A DNA stretch of 64,000 bases from Limanda limanda (lineage: Eukaryota; Chordata; Actinopteri; Pleuronectiformes; Pleuronectidae). A program made the position numbers and the translations under genes. The stretch covers positions 719,155-783,154 of the forward strand of contig NW_026870425.1 of NCBI RefSeq assembly GCF_963576545.1, written 5' to 3'. This document shows, piece by piece, positions 23,635 through 35,000 of the stretch. Position 1 is the stretch's first letter, and each line of letters starts with the position of its first letter. Under the pieces are notes generated by a model. The model had not been told where the DNA came from, did not search any database, and saw only the letters and a program-made list of their open reading frames with translations.

Positions 23635-26299
23635 TTTCCAGCTGTTTAGTGACATTTGGGATGATGTGTGATGAAAAATTCAAGAATATAACCTTTTCTT
23701 CCAAAAAAAGGCAGATCTCCCTGTTTCCAGCGCTTTTCTGACACTTGGGCTGACATGTGATGAAAAAGTCAGAAATCTTAATCAATGCTTCCAAAAAAGG
23801 CTTATCTCCCCGTTTCCAGCTGTTTAGTGACATTTGGGATGATGTGTGATGAAAAATTCAAGAATTTAACCATTTCTTCCAAAAAAGGCTCATCTCCCTG
23901 TTTCCAGCGCTTTTCTGACACTTGGGCTGACATGTGATGAAAAAGTAAGAAATCTTAATCAATGCTTCCAAAAAAGGCTTATCTCCCCTTTTTTAGCTGT
24001 TTAGTGACATTTGGGATGATGTGTGATGAAAAATTCAAGAATTTAACCATTTATTCCAAAAAAGGCATATCTCCCTGTTTCCAGCGCTTTTCTGACACTT
24101 GGGCTGACACGTGATGAAAAAGTCCGAAATCTTAATCAATGCTTCCAAAAAAGGCTTATCTCCCCGTTTCCAGCTGTTTAGTGACATTTGGGATGATGTG
24201 TGATGAAAAATTCAAGAATTTAACCATTTCTTCCAAAAAAGGCTTATCTCCCTGTTTCCAGCGCTTTTCTGACACTTAGGCTGACATGTGATGAAAAAGT
24301 CAAAATGTTACCGATTGCTTCCAAAAAAGGCTTATCTCCCCGTTTCCAGCTGTTTAGTGACATTTGGGATGATGTGTGATGAAAAATTCAAGAATATAAC
24401 CTTTTCTTCCAAAAAAAGGCAGATCTCCCTGTTTCCAGCGCTTTTCTGACACTTGGGCTGACATGTGATGAAAAAGTCAGAAATCTTAATCAATGCTTCC
24501 AAAAAAGGCTTATCTCCCCGTTTCCAGCTGTTTAGTGACATTTGGGATGATGTGTGATGAAAAATTCAAGAATTTAACCATTTCTTCCAAAAAAGGCTTA
24601 TCTCCCTGTTTCCAGCGCTTTTCTGACACTTGGGCTGACATGTGATGAAAAAGTAAGAAATCTTAATCAATGCTTCCAAAAAAGGCTTATCTCCCCGTTT
24701 CCAGCTGTTTAGTGACATTTGGGATGATGTGTGATGAAAAATTCAAGACTTTAACCATTTCTTCCAAAAAAGGCTTATCTCCCTGTTTCCAGCGCTTTTC
24801 TGACACTTAGGCTGACATGTGATGAAAAAGTCAAAATGTTAACCATTGCTTCCAAAAAAGGCTTATCTCCCCGTTTCCAGCTGTTTAGTGACATTTGGGA
24901 TGATGTGTGATGAAAAATTCAAGAATATAACCTTTTCTTCCAAAAAAAGGCAGATCTCCCTGTTTCCAGCGCTTTTCTGACACTTGGGCTGACATGTGAT
25001 GAAAAAGTCAGAAATCTTAATCAATGCTTCCAAAAAAGGCTTATCTCCCCGGTTCCAGCTGTTTAGTTACATTTGGGATGATGTGTGATGAAAAATTCAA
25101 GAATATAACCTTTTCTTCCAAAAAAAGGCAGATCTCCCTGTTTCCAGCGCTTTTCTGACACTGGAGCTGATATGTGATGAAAAAGTCAAAATGTTAACCA
25201 TTGCTTCCAAAAAAGGCTTATCTCCCCGTTTCCAGCTGTTTAGTGACATTTGGGATGATGTGTGATGAAAAATTCAAGAATATAACCTTTTCTTCCAAAA
25301 AAAGGCAGATCTCCCTGTTTCCAGCGCTTTTCTGACACTTGGGCTGACATGTGATGAAAAAGTCAGAAATCTTAATCAATGCTTCCAAAAAAGGCTTATC
25401 TCCCCGTTTCCAGCTGTTTAGTGACATTTGGGATGATGTGTGATGAAAAATTCAAGAATTTAACCATTTCTTCCAAAAAAGGCTTATCTCCCTGTTTCCA
25501 GCGCTTTTCTGACACTTGGGCTGACATGTGATGAAAAAGTAAGAAATCTTAATCAATGCTTCCAAAAAAGGCTTATCTCCCCGTTTCCAGCTGTTTAGTG
25601 ACATTTGGGATGATGTGTGATGAAAAATTCAAGAATTTAACCATTTCTTCCAAAAAAGGCATATCTCCCTGTTTCCAGCGCTTTTCTGACACTTGGGCTG
25701 ACACGTGATGAAAAAGTCCGAAATCTTAATCAATGCTTCCAAAAAAGGCTTATCTCCCCGTTTCCAGCTGTTTAGTGACATTTGGGATGATGTGTGATGA
25801 AAAATTCAAGAATTTAACCATTTCTTCCAAAAAAGGCTTATCTCCCTGTTTCCAGCGCTTTTCTGACACTTAGGCTGACATGTGATGAAAAAGTCAAAAT
25901 GTTAACCATTGCTTCCAAAAAAGGCTTATCTCCCCGTTTCCAGCTGTTTAGTGACATTTGGGATGATGTGTGATGAAAAATTCAAGAATATAACCTTTCC
26001 TTCCAAAAAAAGGCAGATCTCCCTGTTTCCAGCGCTTTTCTGACAATGGAGCTGATATGTGATGAAAAAGTCAAAATGTTAACCATTGCTTCCAAAAAAG
26101 GCTTATCTCCCCGTTTCCAGCTGTTTAGTGACATTTGGGATGATGTGTGATGAAAAATTCAAGAATATAACCTTTTCTTCCAAAAAAAGGCAGATCTCCC
26201 TGTTTCCAGCGCTTTTCTGACACTTGGGCTGACATGTGATGAAAAAGTCAGAAATCTTAATCAATGCTTCCAAAAAAGGCTTATCTCCCCGTTTCCAGC

Positions 26300-28591
26300 T
26301 GTTTAGTGACATTTGGGATGATGTGTGATGAAAAATTCAAGAATTTAACCATTTCTTCCAAAAAAGGCTTATCTCCCTGTTTCCAGCGCTTTTCTGACAC
26401 TTGGGCTGACATGTGATGAAAAAGTCAGAAATCTTAATCAATGCTTCCAAAAAAGGCTTATCTCCCCGTTTCCAGCTGTTTAGTGACATTTGGGATGATG
26501 TGTGATGAAAAATTCAAGAATTTAACCTTTTCTTCCAAAAAAAGGCAGATCTCCCTGTTTCCAGCGCTTTTCTGACAATGGAGCTGATATGTGATGAAAA
26601 AGTCAAAATGTTAACCATTGCTTCCAAAAAAGGCTTATCTCCCCGTTTCCAGCTGTTTAGTGACATTTGGGATGATGTGTGATGAAAAATTTAAGAATAT
26701 AACCTTTTCTTCCAAAAAAAGGCAGATCTCCCTGTTTCCAGCGCTTTTCTGACACTTGGGCTGACATGTGATGAAAAAGTCAGAAATCTTAATCAATGCC
26801 TCCAAAAAAGGCTTATCTCCCCGTTTCCAGCTGTTTAGTGACATTTGGGATGATGCGTGATGAAAAATTCAAGAATTTAACCATTTCTTCCAAAAAAGGC
26901 TTATCTCCCTGTTTCCAGCGCTTTTCTGACACTTGGGCTGACATGTGATGAAAAAGTCAGAAATCTTAATCAATGCTTCCAAAAAAGGCTTATCTCCCCG
27001 TTTCCAGCTGTTTAGTGACATTTGGGATGATGTGTGATGAAAAATTCAAGAATTTAACCATTTCTTCCAAAAAAGGCTTATCTCCCTGTTTCCAGCACTT
27101 TTCTGACACTTGGACTGACATGTGATGAAAAAGTCAAAATGTTAACCATTGCTTCCAAAAAAGGCTTATCTCCCCGTTTCCAGCTGTTTAGTGACATTTG
27201 GGATGATGTGTGATGAAAAATTCAAGAATATAACCTTTTCTTCCAAAAAAAGGCAGATCTCCCTGTTTCCAGCGCTTTTCTGACACTTGGGCTGACATGT
27301 GATGAAAAAGTCAGAAATCTTAATCAATGCTTCCAAAAAAGGCTTATCTCCCCGTTTCCAGCTGTTTAGTGACATTTGGGATGATGTGTGATGAAAAATT
27401 CAAGAATTTAACCATTTCTTCCAAAAAAGGCTTATCTCCCTGTTTCCAGCGCTTTTCTGACACTTGGGCTGACATGTGATGAAAAAGTCAAAATGTTAAC
27501 CAATGCTTCCAAAAAAGGCTTATCTCCCCGTTTCCAGCTGTTTAGTGACATTTGGGATGATGTGTGATGAAAAATTCAAGAATATAACCTTTTCTTCCAA
27601 AAAAAGCAGATCTCCCTGTTTCCAGCGCTTTTCTGACACTTGGGCTGACATGTGATGAAAAAGTCAGAAATCTTAATCAATGCTTCCAAAAAAGGCTTAT
27701 CTCCCCGTTTCCAGCTGTTTAGTGACATTTGGGATGATGTGTGATGAAAAATTCAAGAATTTAACCATTTCTTCCAAAAAAGGCTTATCTCCCTGTTTCC
27801 AGCGCTTTTCTGACACTTGGGCTGACATGTGATGAAAAAATCAGAAATCTTAATCAATGCTTCCAAAAAAGGCTTATCTCCCCGTTTCCAGCTGTTTAGT
27901 GACATTTGGGATGATGTGTGATGAAAAATTCAAGAATTTAACCTTTTCTTCCAAAAAAAGGCAGATCTCCCTGTTTCCAGCGCTTTTCTGACACTGGAGC
28001 TGATATGTGATGAAAAAGTCAAAATGTTAACCATTGCTTCCAAAAAAGGCTTATCTCCCCGTTTCCAGCTGTTTAGTGACATTTGGGATGATGTGTGATG
28101 AAAAATTCAAGAATTTAACCTTTTCTTAAAAAAAAAGGCAGATCTCCCTGTTTCCAGCGCTATTCTGACACTGGAGCTGATATGTGATGAAAAAGTCAAA
28201 ATGTTAACGATTGCTTCCAAAAAAGGCTTATCTCCCCGTTTCCAGCTGTTTAGTGACATTTGGGATGATGTGTGATGAAAAATTCAAGAATATAACCTTT
28301 TCTTCCAAAAAAAGGCAGATCTCCCTGTTTCCAGCGCTTTTCTGACACTTGGGCTGACATGTGATGAAAAAGTCAGAAATCTTAATCAATGCTTCCAAAA
28401 AAGGCTTATCTCCCCGTTTCCAGCTGTTTAGTGACATTTGGGATGATGTGTGATGAAAAATTCAAGAATTTAACCTTTTCTTCCAAAAAAGGCTTATCTC
28501 CCTGTTTCCAGCGCTTTTCTGACACTTGGGCTGACGTGATGAAAAAGTCAGAAATCTTAATCAATGCTTCCAAAAAAGGCTTATCTCCCCG
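26300..28591 (+). repeat. 3,008-bp-offset duplication, left copy
   Basis: Matches about 29308-31599 at an offset of 3,008 bp (17 dimers). Shared markers are CAATGCCTCC (26797/29803), GATGCGTGATG (26853/29861), CAGCACTTTTC with TTGGACTGAC, TTCTTAAAAAAAAAGG (28126/31134) and GCTGACGTGATG (28533/31541). The left edge is approximate. Confidence 0.75.
28239..28591 (+). repeat. 353-bp HOR with 2-bp deletion (GACGTG), tandem copy 1
   Basis: A3-B1 followed by an A unit with six A and GGCTTATC and a B1 unit in which GACATGTGATG is shortened to GACGTGATG. The 2-bp loss makes the unit 353 bp and creates a CpG. It is directly repeated at 28592-28944. Single copies lie at 31247-31599, 55153-55505 and 55861-56214. 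Confidence 0.85.
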
Positions 28592-28944
28592 TTTCCAGCT
28601 GTTTAGTGACATTTGGGATGATGTGTGATGAAAAATTCAAGAATATAACCTTTTCTTCCAAAAAAAGGCAGATCTCCCTGTTTCCAGCGCTTTTCTGACA
28701 CTTGGGCTGACATGTGATGAAAAAGTCAGAAATCTTAATCAATGCTTCCAAAAAAGGCTTATCTCCCCGTTTCCAGCTGTTTAGTGACATTTGGGATGAT
28801 GTGTGATGAAAAATTCAAGAATTTAACCTTTTCTTCCAAAAAAGGCTTATCTCCCTGTTTCCAGCGCTTTTCTGACACTTGGGCTGACGTGATGAAAAAG
28901 TCAGAAATCTTAATCAATGCTTCCAAAAAAGGCTTATCTCCCCG
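28592..28944 (+). repeat. 353-bp HOR with 2-bp deletion, tandem copy 2
   Basis: Direct repeat of 28239-28591 including the GACGTGATG deletion. The 3,008-bp-offset partner lacks this second copy: after 31599 the offset to the left copy falls to 2,655 bp, exactly 353 less. This is a gain here or a loss there. Confidence 0.85.
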
Positions 28945-29307
28945 TTTCCAGCTGTTTAGTGACATTTGGGATGATGTGTGATGAAAAATTCAAGAATTTA
29001 ACCTTTTCTTCCAAAAAAAGGCAGATCTCCCTGTTTCCAGCGCTTTTCTGACACTGGAGCTGATATGTGATGAAAAAGTCAAAATGTTAACCATTGCTTC
29101 CAAAAAAGGCTTATCTCCCCGTTTCCAGCTGTTTAGTGACATTTGGGATGATGTGTGATGAAAAATTCAAGAATTTAACCTTTTCTTCCAAAAAAAGGCA
29201 GATCTCCCTGTTTCCAGCGCTATTCTGACACTGGAGCTGATATGTGATGAAAAAGTCAGAAATCTTAATCAATGCTTCCAAAAAAGGCTTATCTCCCCGT
29301 TTCCAGC

Positions 29308-31599
29308 TGTTTAGTGACATTTGGGATGATGTTTGATGAAAAATTCAAGAATTTAACCATTTCTTCCAAAAAAGGCTTATCTCCCTGTTTCCAGCGCTTT
29401 TCTGACACTTGGGCTGACATGTGATGAAAAAGTCAGAAATCTTAATCAATGCTTCCAAAAAAGGCTTATCTCCCCGTTTCCAGCTGTTTAGTGACATTTG
29501 GGATGATGTGTGATGAAAAATTCAAGAATTTAACCTTTTCTTCCAAAAAAAGGCAGATCTCCCTGTTTCCAGCGCTTTTCTGACACTGGAGCTGATATGT
29601 GATGAAAAAGTCAAAATGTTAACCATTGCTTCCAAAAAAGGCTTATCTCCCCGTTTCCAGCTGTTTAGTGACATTTGGGATGATGTGTGATGAAAAATTC
29701 AAAAATATAACCTTTTCTTCCAAAAAAAGGCAGATCTCCCTGTTTCCAGCGCTTTTCTGACACTTGGGCTGACATGTGATGAAAAAGTCAGAAATCTTAA
29801 TCAATGCCTCCAAAAAAGGCTTATCTCCCCGTTTCCAGCTGTTTAGTGACATTTGGGATGATGCGTGATGAAAAATTCAAGAATTTAACCATTTCTTCCA
29901 AAAAAGGCTTATCTCCCTGTTTCCAGCGCTTTTCTGACACTTGGGCTGACATGTGATGAAAAAGTCAGAAATCTTAATCAATGCTTCCAAAAAAGGCTTA
30001 TCTCCCCGTTTCCAGCTGTTTAGTGACATTTGGGATGATGTGTGATGAAAAATTCAAGAATTTAACCATTTCTTCCAAAAAAGGCTTATCTCCCTGTTTC
30101 CAGCACTTTTCTGACACTTGGACTGACATGTGATGAAAAAGTCAAAATGTTAACCATTGCTTCCAAAAAAGGCTTATCTCCCCGTTTCCAGCTGTTTAGT
30201 GACATTTGGGATGATGTGTGATGAAAAATTCAAGAATATAACCTTTTCTTCCAAAAAAAGGCAGATCTCCCTGTTTCCAGCGCTTTTCTGACACTTGGGC
30301 TGACATGTGATGAAAAAGTCAGAAATCTTAATCAATGCTTCCAAAAAAGGCTTATCTCCCCGTTTCCAGCTGTTTAGTGACATTTGGGATGATGTGTGAT
30401 GAAAAATTCAAGAATTTAACCATTTCTTCCAAAAAAGGCTTATCTCCCTGTTTCCAGCGCTTTTCTGACACTTGGGCTGACATGTGATGAAAAAGTCAAA
30501 ATGTTAACCATTGCTTCCAAAAAAGGCTTATCTCCCCGTTTCCAGCTGTTTAGTGACATTTGGGATGATGTGTGATGAAAAATTCAAGAATATAACCTTT
30601 TCTTCCAAAAAAAGCAGATCTCCCTGTTTCCAGCGCTTTTCTGACACTTGGGCTGACATGTGATGAAAAAGTCAGAAATCTTAATCAATGCTTCCAAAAA
30701 AGGCTTATCTCCCCGTTTCCAGCTGTTTAGTGACATTTGGGATGATGTGTGATGAAAAATTCAAGAATTTAACCATTTCTTCCAAAAAAGGCTTATCTCC
30801 CTGTTTCCAGCGCTTTTCTGACACTTGGGCTGACATGTGATGAAAAAATCAGAAATCTTAATCAATGCTTCCAAAAAAGGCTTATCTCCCCGTTTCCAGC
30901 TGTTTAGTGACATTTGGGATGATGTGTGATGAAAAATTCAAGAATTTAACCTTTTCTTCCAAAAAAAGGCAGATCTCCCTGTTTCCAGCGCTTTTCTGAC
31001 ACTGGAGCTGATATGTGATGAAAAAGTCAAAATGTTAACCATTGCTTCCAAAAAAGGCTTATCTCCCCGTTTCCAGCTGTTTAGTGACATTTGGGATGAT
31101 GTGTGATGAAAAATTCAAGAATTTAACCTTTTCTTAAAAAAAAAGGCAGATCTCCCTGTTTCCAGCGCTATTCTGACACTGGAGCTGATATGTGATGAAA
31201 AAGTCAAAATGTTAACGATTGCTTCCAAAAAAGGCTTATCTCCCCGTTTCCAGCTGTTTAGTGACATTTGGGATGATGTGTGATGAAAAATTCAAGAATA
31301 TAACCTTTTCTTCCAAAAAAAGGCAGATCTCCCTGTTTCCAGCGCTTTTCTGACACTTGGGCTGACATGTGATGAAAAAGTCAGAAATCTTAATCAATGC
31401 TTCCAAAAAAGGCTTATCTCCCCGTTTCCAGCTGTTTAGTGACATTTGGGATGATGTGTGATGAAAAATTCAAGAATTTAACCTTTTCTTCCAAAAAAGG
31501 CTTATCTCCCTGTTTCCAGCGCTTTTCTGACACTTGGGCTGACGTGATGAAAAAGTCAGAAATCTTAATCAATGCTTCCAAAAAAGGCTTATCTCCCCG
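29308..31599 (+). repeat. 3,008-bp-offset duplication, right copy
   Basis: Partner of about 26300-28591. It continues to about 32.1 kb as a match to 28945-29.4 kb at offset 2,655 bp, sharing GATGTTTGATG at 29330/31985. A private GAAGAAGTC for GAAAAAGTC change is near 31905. Confidence 0.75.
31247..31599 (+). repeat. 353-bp HOR with 2-bp deletion, single copy
   Basis: Same structure as 28239-28591, including GACGTGATG near 31541, but not tandemly repeated here. Confidence 0.82.
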
Positions 31600-32099
31600 T
31601 TTCCAGCTGTTTAGTGACATTTGGGATGATGTGTGATGAAAAATTCAAGAATTTAACCTTTTCTTCCAAAAAAAGGCAGATCTCCCTGTTTCCAGCGCTT
31701 TTCTGACACTGGAGCTGATATGTGATGAAAAAGTCAAAATGTTAACCATTGCTTCCAAAAAAGGCTTATCTCCCCGTTTCCAGCTGTTTAGTGACATTTG
31801 GGATGATGTGTGATGAAAAATTCAAGAATTTAACCTTTTCTTCCAAAAAAAGGCAGATCTCCCTGTTTCCAGCGCTATTCTGACACTGGAGCTGATATGT
31901 GATGAAGAAGTCAGAAATCTTAATCAATGCTTCCAAAAAAGGCTTATCTCCCCGTTTCCAGCTGTTTAGTGACATTTGGGATGATGTTTGATGAAAAATT
32001 CAAGAATTTAACCATTTCTTCCAAAAAAGGCTTATCTCCCTGTTTCCAGCGCTTTTCTGACACTTGGGCTGACATGTGATGAAAAAGTCAGAAATCTTA

Positions 32100-35000
32100 A
32101 TCAATGCTTCCAAAAAAGGCTTATCTCCCCGTTTCCAGCTGTTTAGTGACATTTGGGATGATGTGTGATGAAAAATTCAAGAATATAACCTTTTCTTCCA
32201 AAAAAAGGCAGATCTCCCTGTTTCCAGCGCTTTTCTGACACTTGGGCTGACATGTGATGAAAAAGTCAGAAATCTTAATCAATGCTTCCAAAAAAGGCTT
32301 ATCTCCCCGTTTCCAGCTGTTTAGTGACATTTGGGATGATGTGTGATGAAAAATTCAAGAATTTAACCATTTCTTCCAAAAAAGGCTTATCTCCCTGTTT
32401 CCAGCGCTTTTCTGACACTTCGGCTGACATGTGATGAAAAAGTAAGAAATCTTAATCAATGCTTCCAAAAAAGCCTTATCTCCCCGTTTCCAGCTGTTTA
32501 GTGACATTTGGGATGATGTGTGATGAAAAATTCAAGAATTTAACCATTTCTTCCAAAAAAGGCATATCTCCCTGTTTCCAGCGCTTTTCTGACACTTGGG
32601 CTGACACGTGATGAAAAAGTCCGAAATATTAATCAATGCTTCCAAAAAAGGCTTATCTCCCCGTTTCCAGCTGTTTAGTGACATTTGGGATTATGTGTGA
32701 TGAAAAATTCAAGAATTTAACCATTTCTTCCAAAAAAGGCTTATCTCCCTGTTTCCAGCGCTTTTCTGACAATGGAGCTGATATGTGATGAAAAAGTCAA
32801 AATGTTAACCATTGCTTCCAAAAAAGGCTTATCTCCCCGTTTCCAGCTGTTTAGTGACATTTGGGATGATGTGTGATGAAAAATTCAAGAATTTTACCAT
32901 TTTTTCCAAAAAAGGCTTATCTCCCTGTTTCCAGCGCTTTTCTGACACTTGGGCTGACATGTGATGAAAAAGTCAGAAATCTTAATCAATGCTTCCAAAA
33001 AAGGCTTATCTCCCCGTTTCCAGCTGTTTAGTGACATTTGGGATGATGTGTGATGAAAAATTCTAGAATTTAACCATTTCTTCCAAAAAAAGGCAGATCT
33101 CCCTGTTTCCAGCGCTTTTCTGACACTGGAGCTGATATGTGATGAAAAAGTCAAAATGTTAACCATTGCTTCCAAAAAAGGCTTATCTCCCCGTTTCCAG
33201 CTGTTTAGTGACGTTTGGGATGATGTGTGATGAAAAATTCAAGAATTTAACCATTTCTTCCAAAAAAAGGCAGATCTCCCTGTTTCCAGCGCTTTTCTGA
33301 CACTTGGGCTGACATGTGATGAAAAAGTCAGAAATCTTAATCAATGCTTCCAAAAAAGGCTTATCTCCCCGTTTCCAGCTGTTTAGTGACATTTGGGATG
33401 ATGTGTGATGAAAAATTCAAGAATTTAACCATTTCTTCCAAAAAAAGGCAGATCTCCCTGTTTCCAGCGCTTTTCTGACACTGGAGCTGATATGTGATGA
33501 AAAAGTCAAAATGTTAACCATTGCTTCCAAAAAAGGCTTATCTCCCCTTTTCCAGCTTTTTAGTGACATTTGGGATGATGTGTGATGAAAAATTCAAGAA
33601 TATAACCTTTTCTTCCAAAAAAAGGCAGATCTCCCTGTTTCCAGCGCTTTTCTGACACTTGGGCTGACATGTGATGAAAAAGTCAGAAATCTTAATCAAT
33701 GCTTCCATAAAAGGCTTATCTCCCCGTTTCCAGCTGTTTAGTGACATTTGGGATGATGTGTGATAAAAAAATCAAGAATTTAACCATTTCTTCCAAAAAA
33801 AGGCAGATCTCCCTGTTTCCAGCGCTTTTCTGACAATGGAGCTGATATGTGATGAAAAAGTCAAAATGTTAACCATTGCTTCCAAAAAAGGCTTATCTCC
33901 CCGTTTCCAGCTGTTTAGTGACATTTGGGATGATGTGTGATGAAAAATTCAAGAATTTAACCATTTCTTCCAAAAAAGGCTTATCTCCCTGTTTCCAGCG
34001 CTTTTCTGACACTTGGGCTGACATGTGATGAAAAAGTCAGAAATCTTAATCAATGCTTCCAAAAAAGGCTTATCTCCCCGTTTCCAGCTGTTTAGTGACA
34101 TTTGGGATGATGTGTGATGAAAAATTCAAGAATTTAACCATTTCTTCCAAAAAAAGGCAGATCTCCCTGTTTCCAGCGCTTTTCTGACACTGGAGCTGAT
34201 ATGTGATGAAAAAGTCAAAATGTTAACCATTGCTTCCAAAAAAGGCTTATCTCCCCTTTTCCAGCTTTTTAGTGACATTTGGGATGATGTGTGATGAAAA
34301 ATTCAAGAATATAACCTTTTCTTCCAAAAAAAGGCAGATCTCCCTGTTTCCAGCGCTTTTCTGACACTTGGGCTGACATGTGATGAAAAAGTCAGAAATC
34401 TTAATCAATGCTTCCAAAAAAGGCTTATCTCCCCGTTTCCAGCTGTTTAGTGACATTTGGGATGATGTGTGATGAAAAATTCAAGAATTTAACCATTTCT
34501 TCCAAAAAAGGCTTATCTCCCTGTTTCCAGCACTTTTCTGACACTTGGGCTGACATGTGATGAAAAAGTCAAAATGTAACCATTGCTTCCAAAAAAGGCT
34601 TATCTCCCCGTTTCCAGCTGTTTAGTGACATTTGGGATGATGTGTGATGAAAAATTCAAGAATTTAACCTTTTCTTCCAAAAAAAGGCAGATCTCCCTGT
34701 TTCCAGCGCTTTTCTGACACTGGAGCTGATATGTGATGAAAAAGTCAAAATGTTAACCATTGCTTCCAAAAAAGGCTTATCTCCCCGTTTCCAGCTGTTT
34801 AGTGACATTTGGGATGATGTGTGATGAAAAATTTAAGAATATAACCTTTTCTTCCAAAAAAAGGCAGATCTCCCTGTTTCCAGCGCTTTTCTGACACTTG
34901 GGCTGACATGTGATGAAAAAGTCAGAAATCTTAATCAATGCCTCCAAAAAAGGCTTATCTCCCCGTTTCCAGCTGTTTAGTGACATTTGGGATGATGCGT

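Larger units (their letters stand above)
14068..29400 (+). repeat. Large duplicated block, copy 1
   Basis: About 15 kb of satellite whose rare variants recur in the same order from 39,746. Examples (copy 1 / copy 2): TGATTAAAAATTC 15166/41375; TGTTTATTGAC 16911/43651; GATGTCTGATG 17285/44025; TTCTTACAAAA 17495/44589; TGTTAAGTGAC 18861/45423; CTGCTTAGTGAC 19921/46483; GAGATGATATG 22153/49094; CTTGTATCCCC 22738/49676; CACGTG 24108/51040; CCGGTTCCAG 25050/51983. Offsets step from 25,678 to 26,209, 26,740, 27,094, 26,562 and 26,942, then drift to 26,914. The steps are multiples of about 177 bp. The left edge is sharp to within one unit; the right edge is approximate. Confidence 0.85.
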
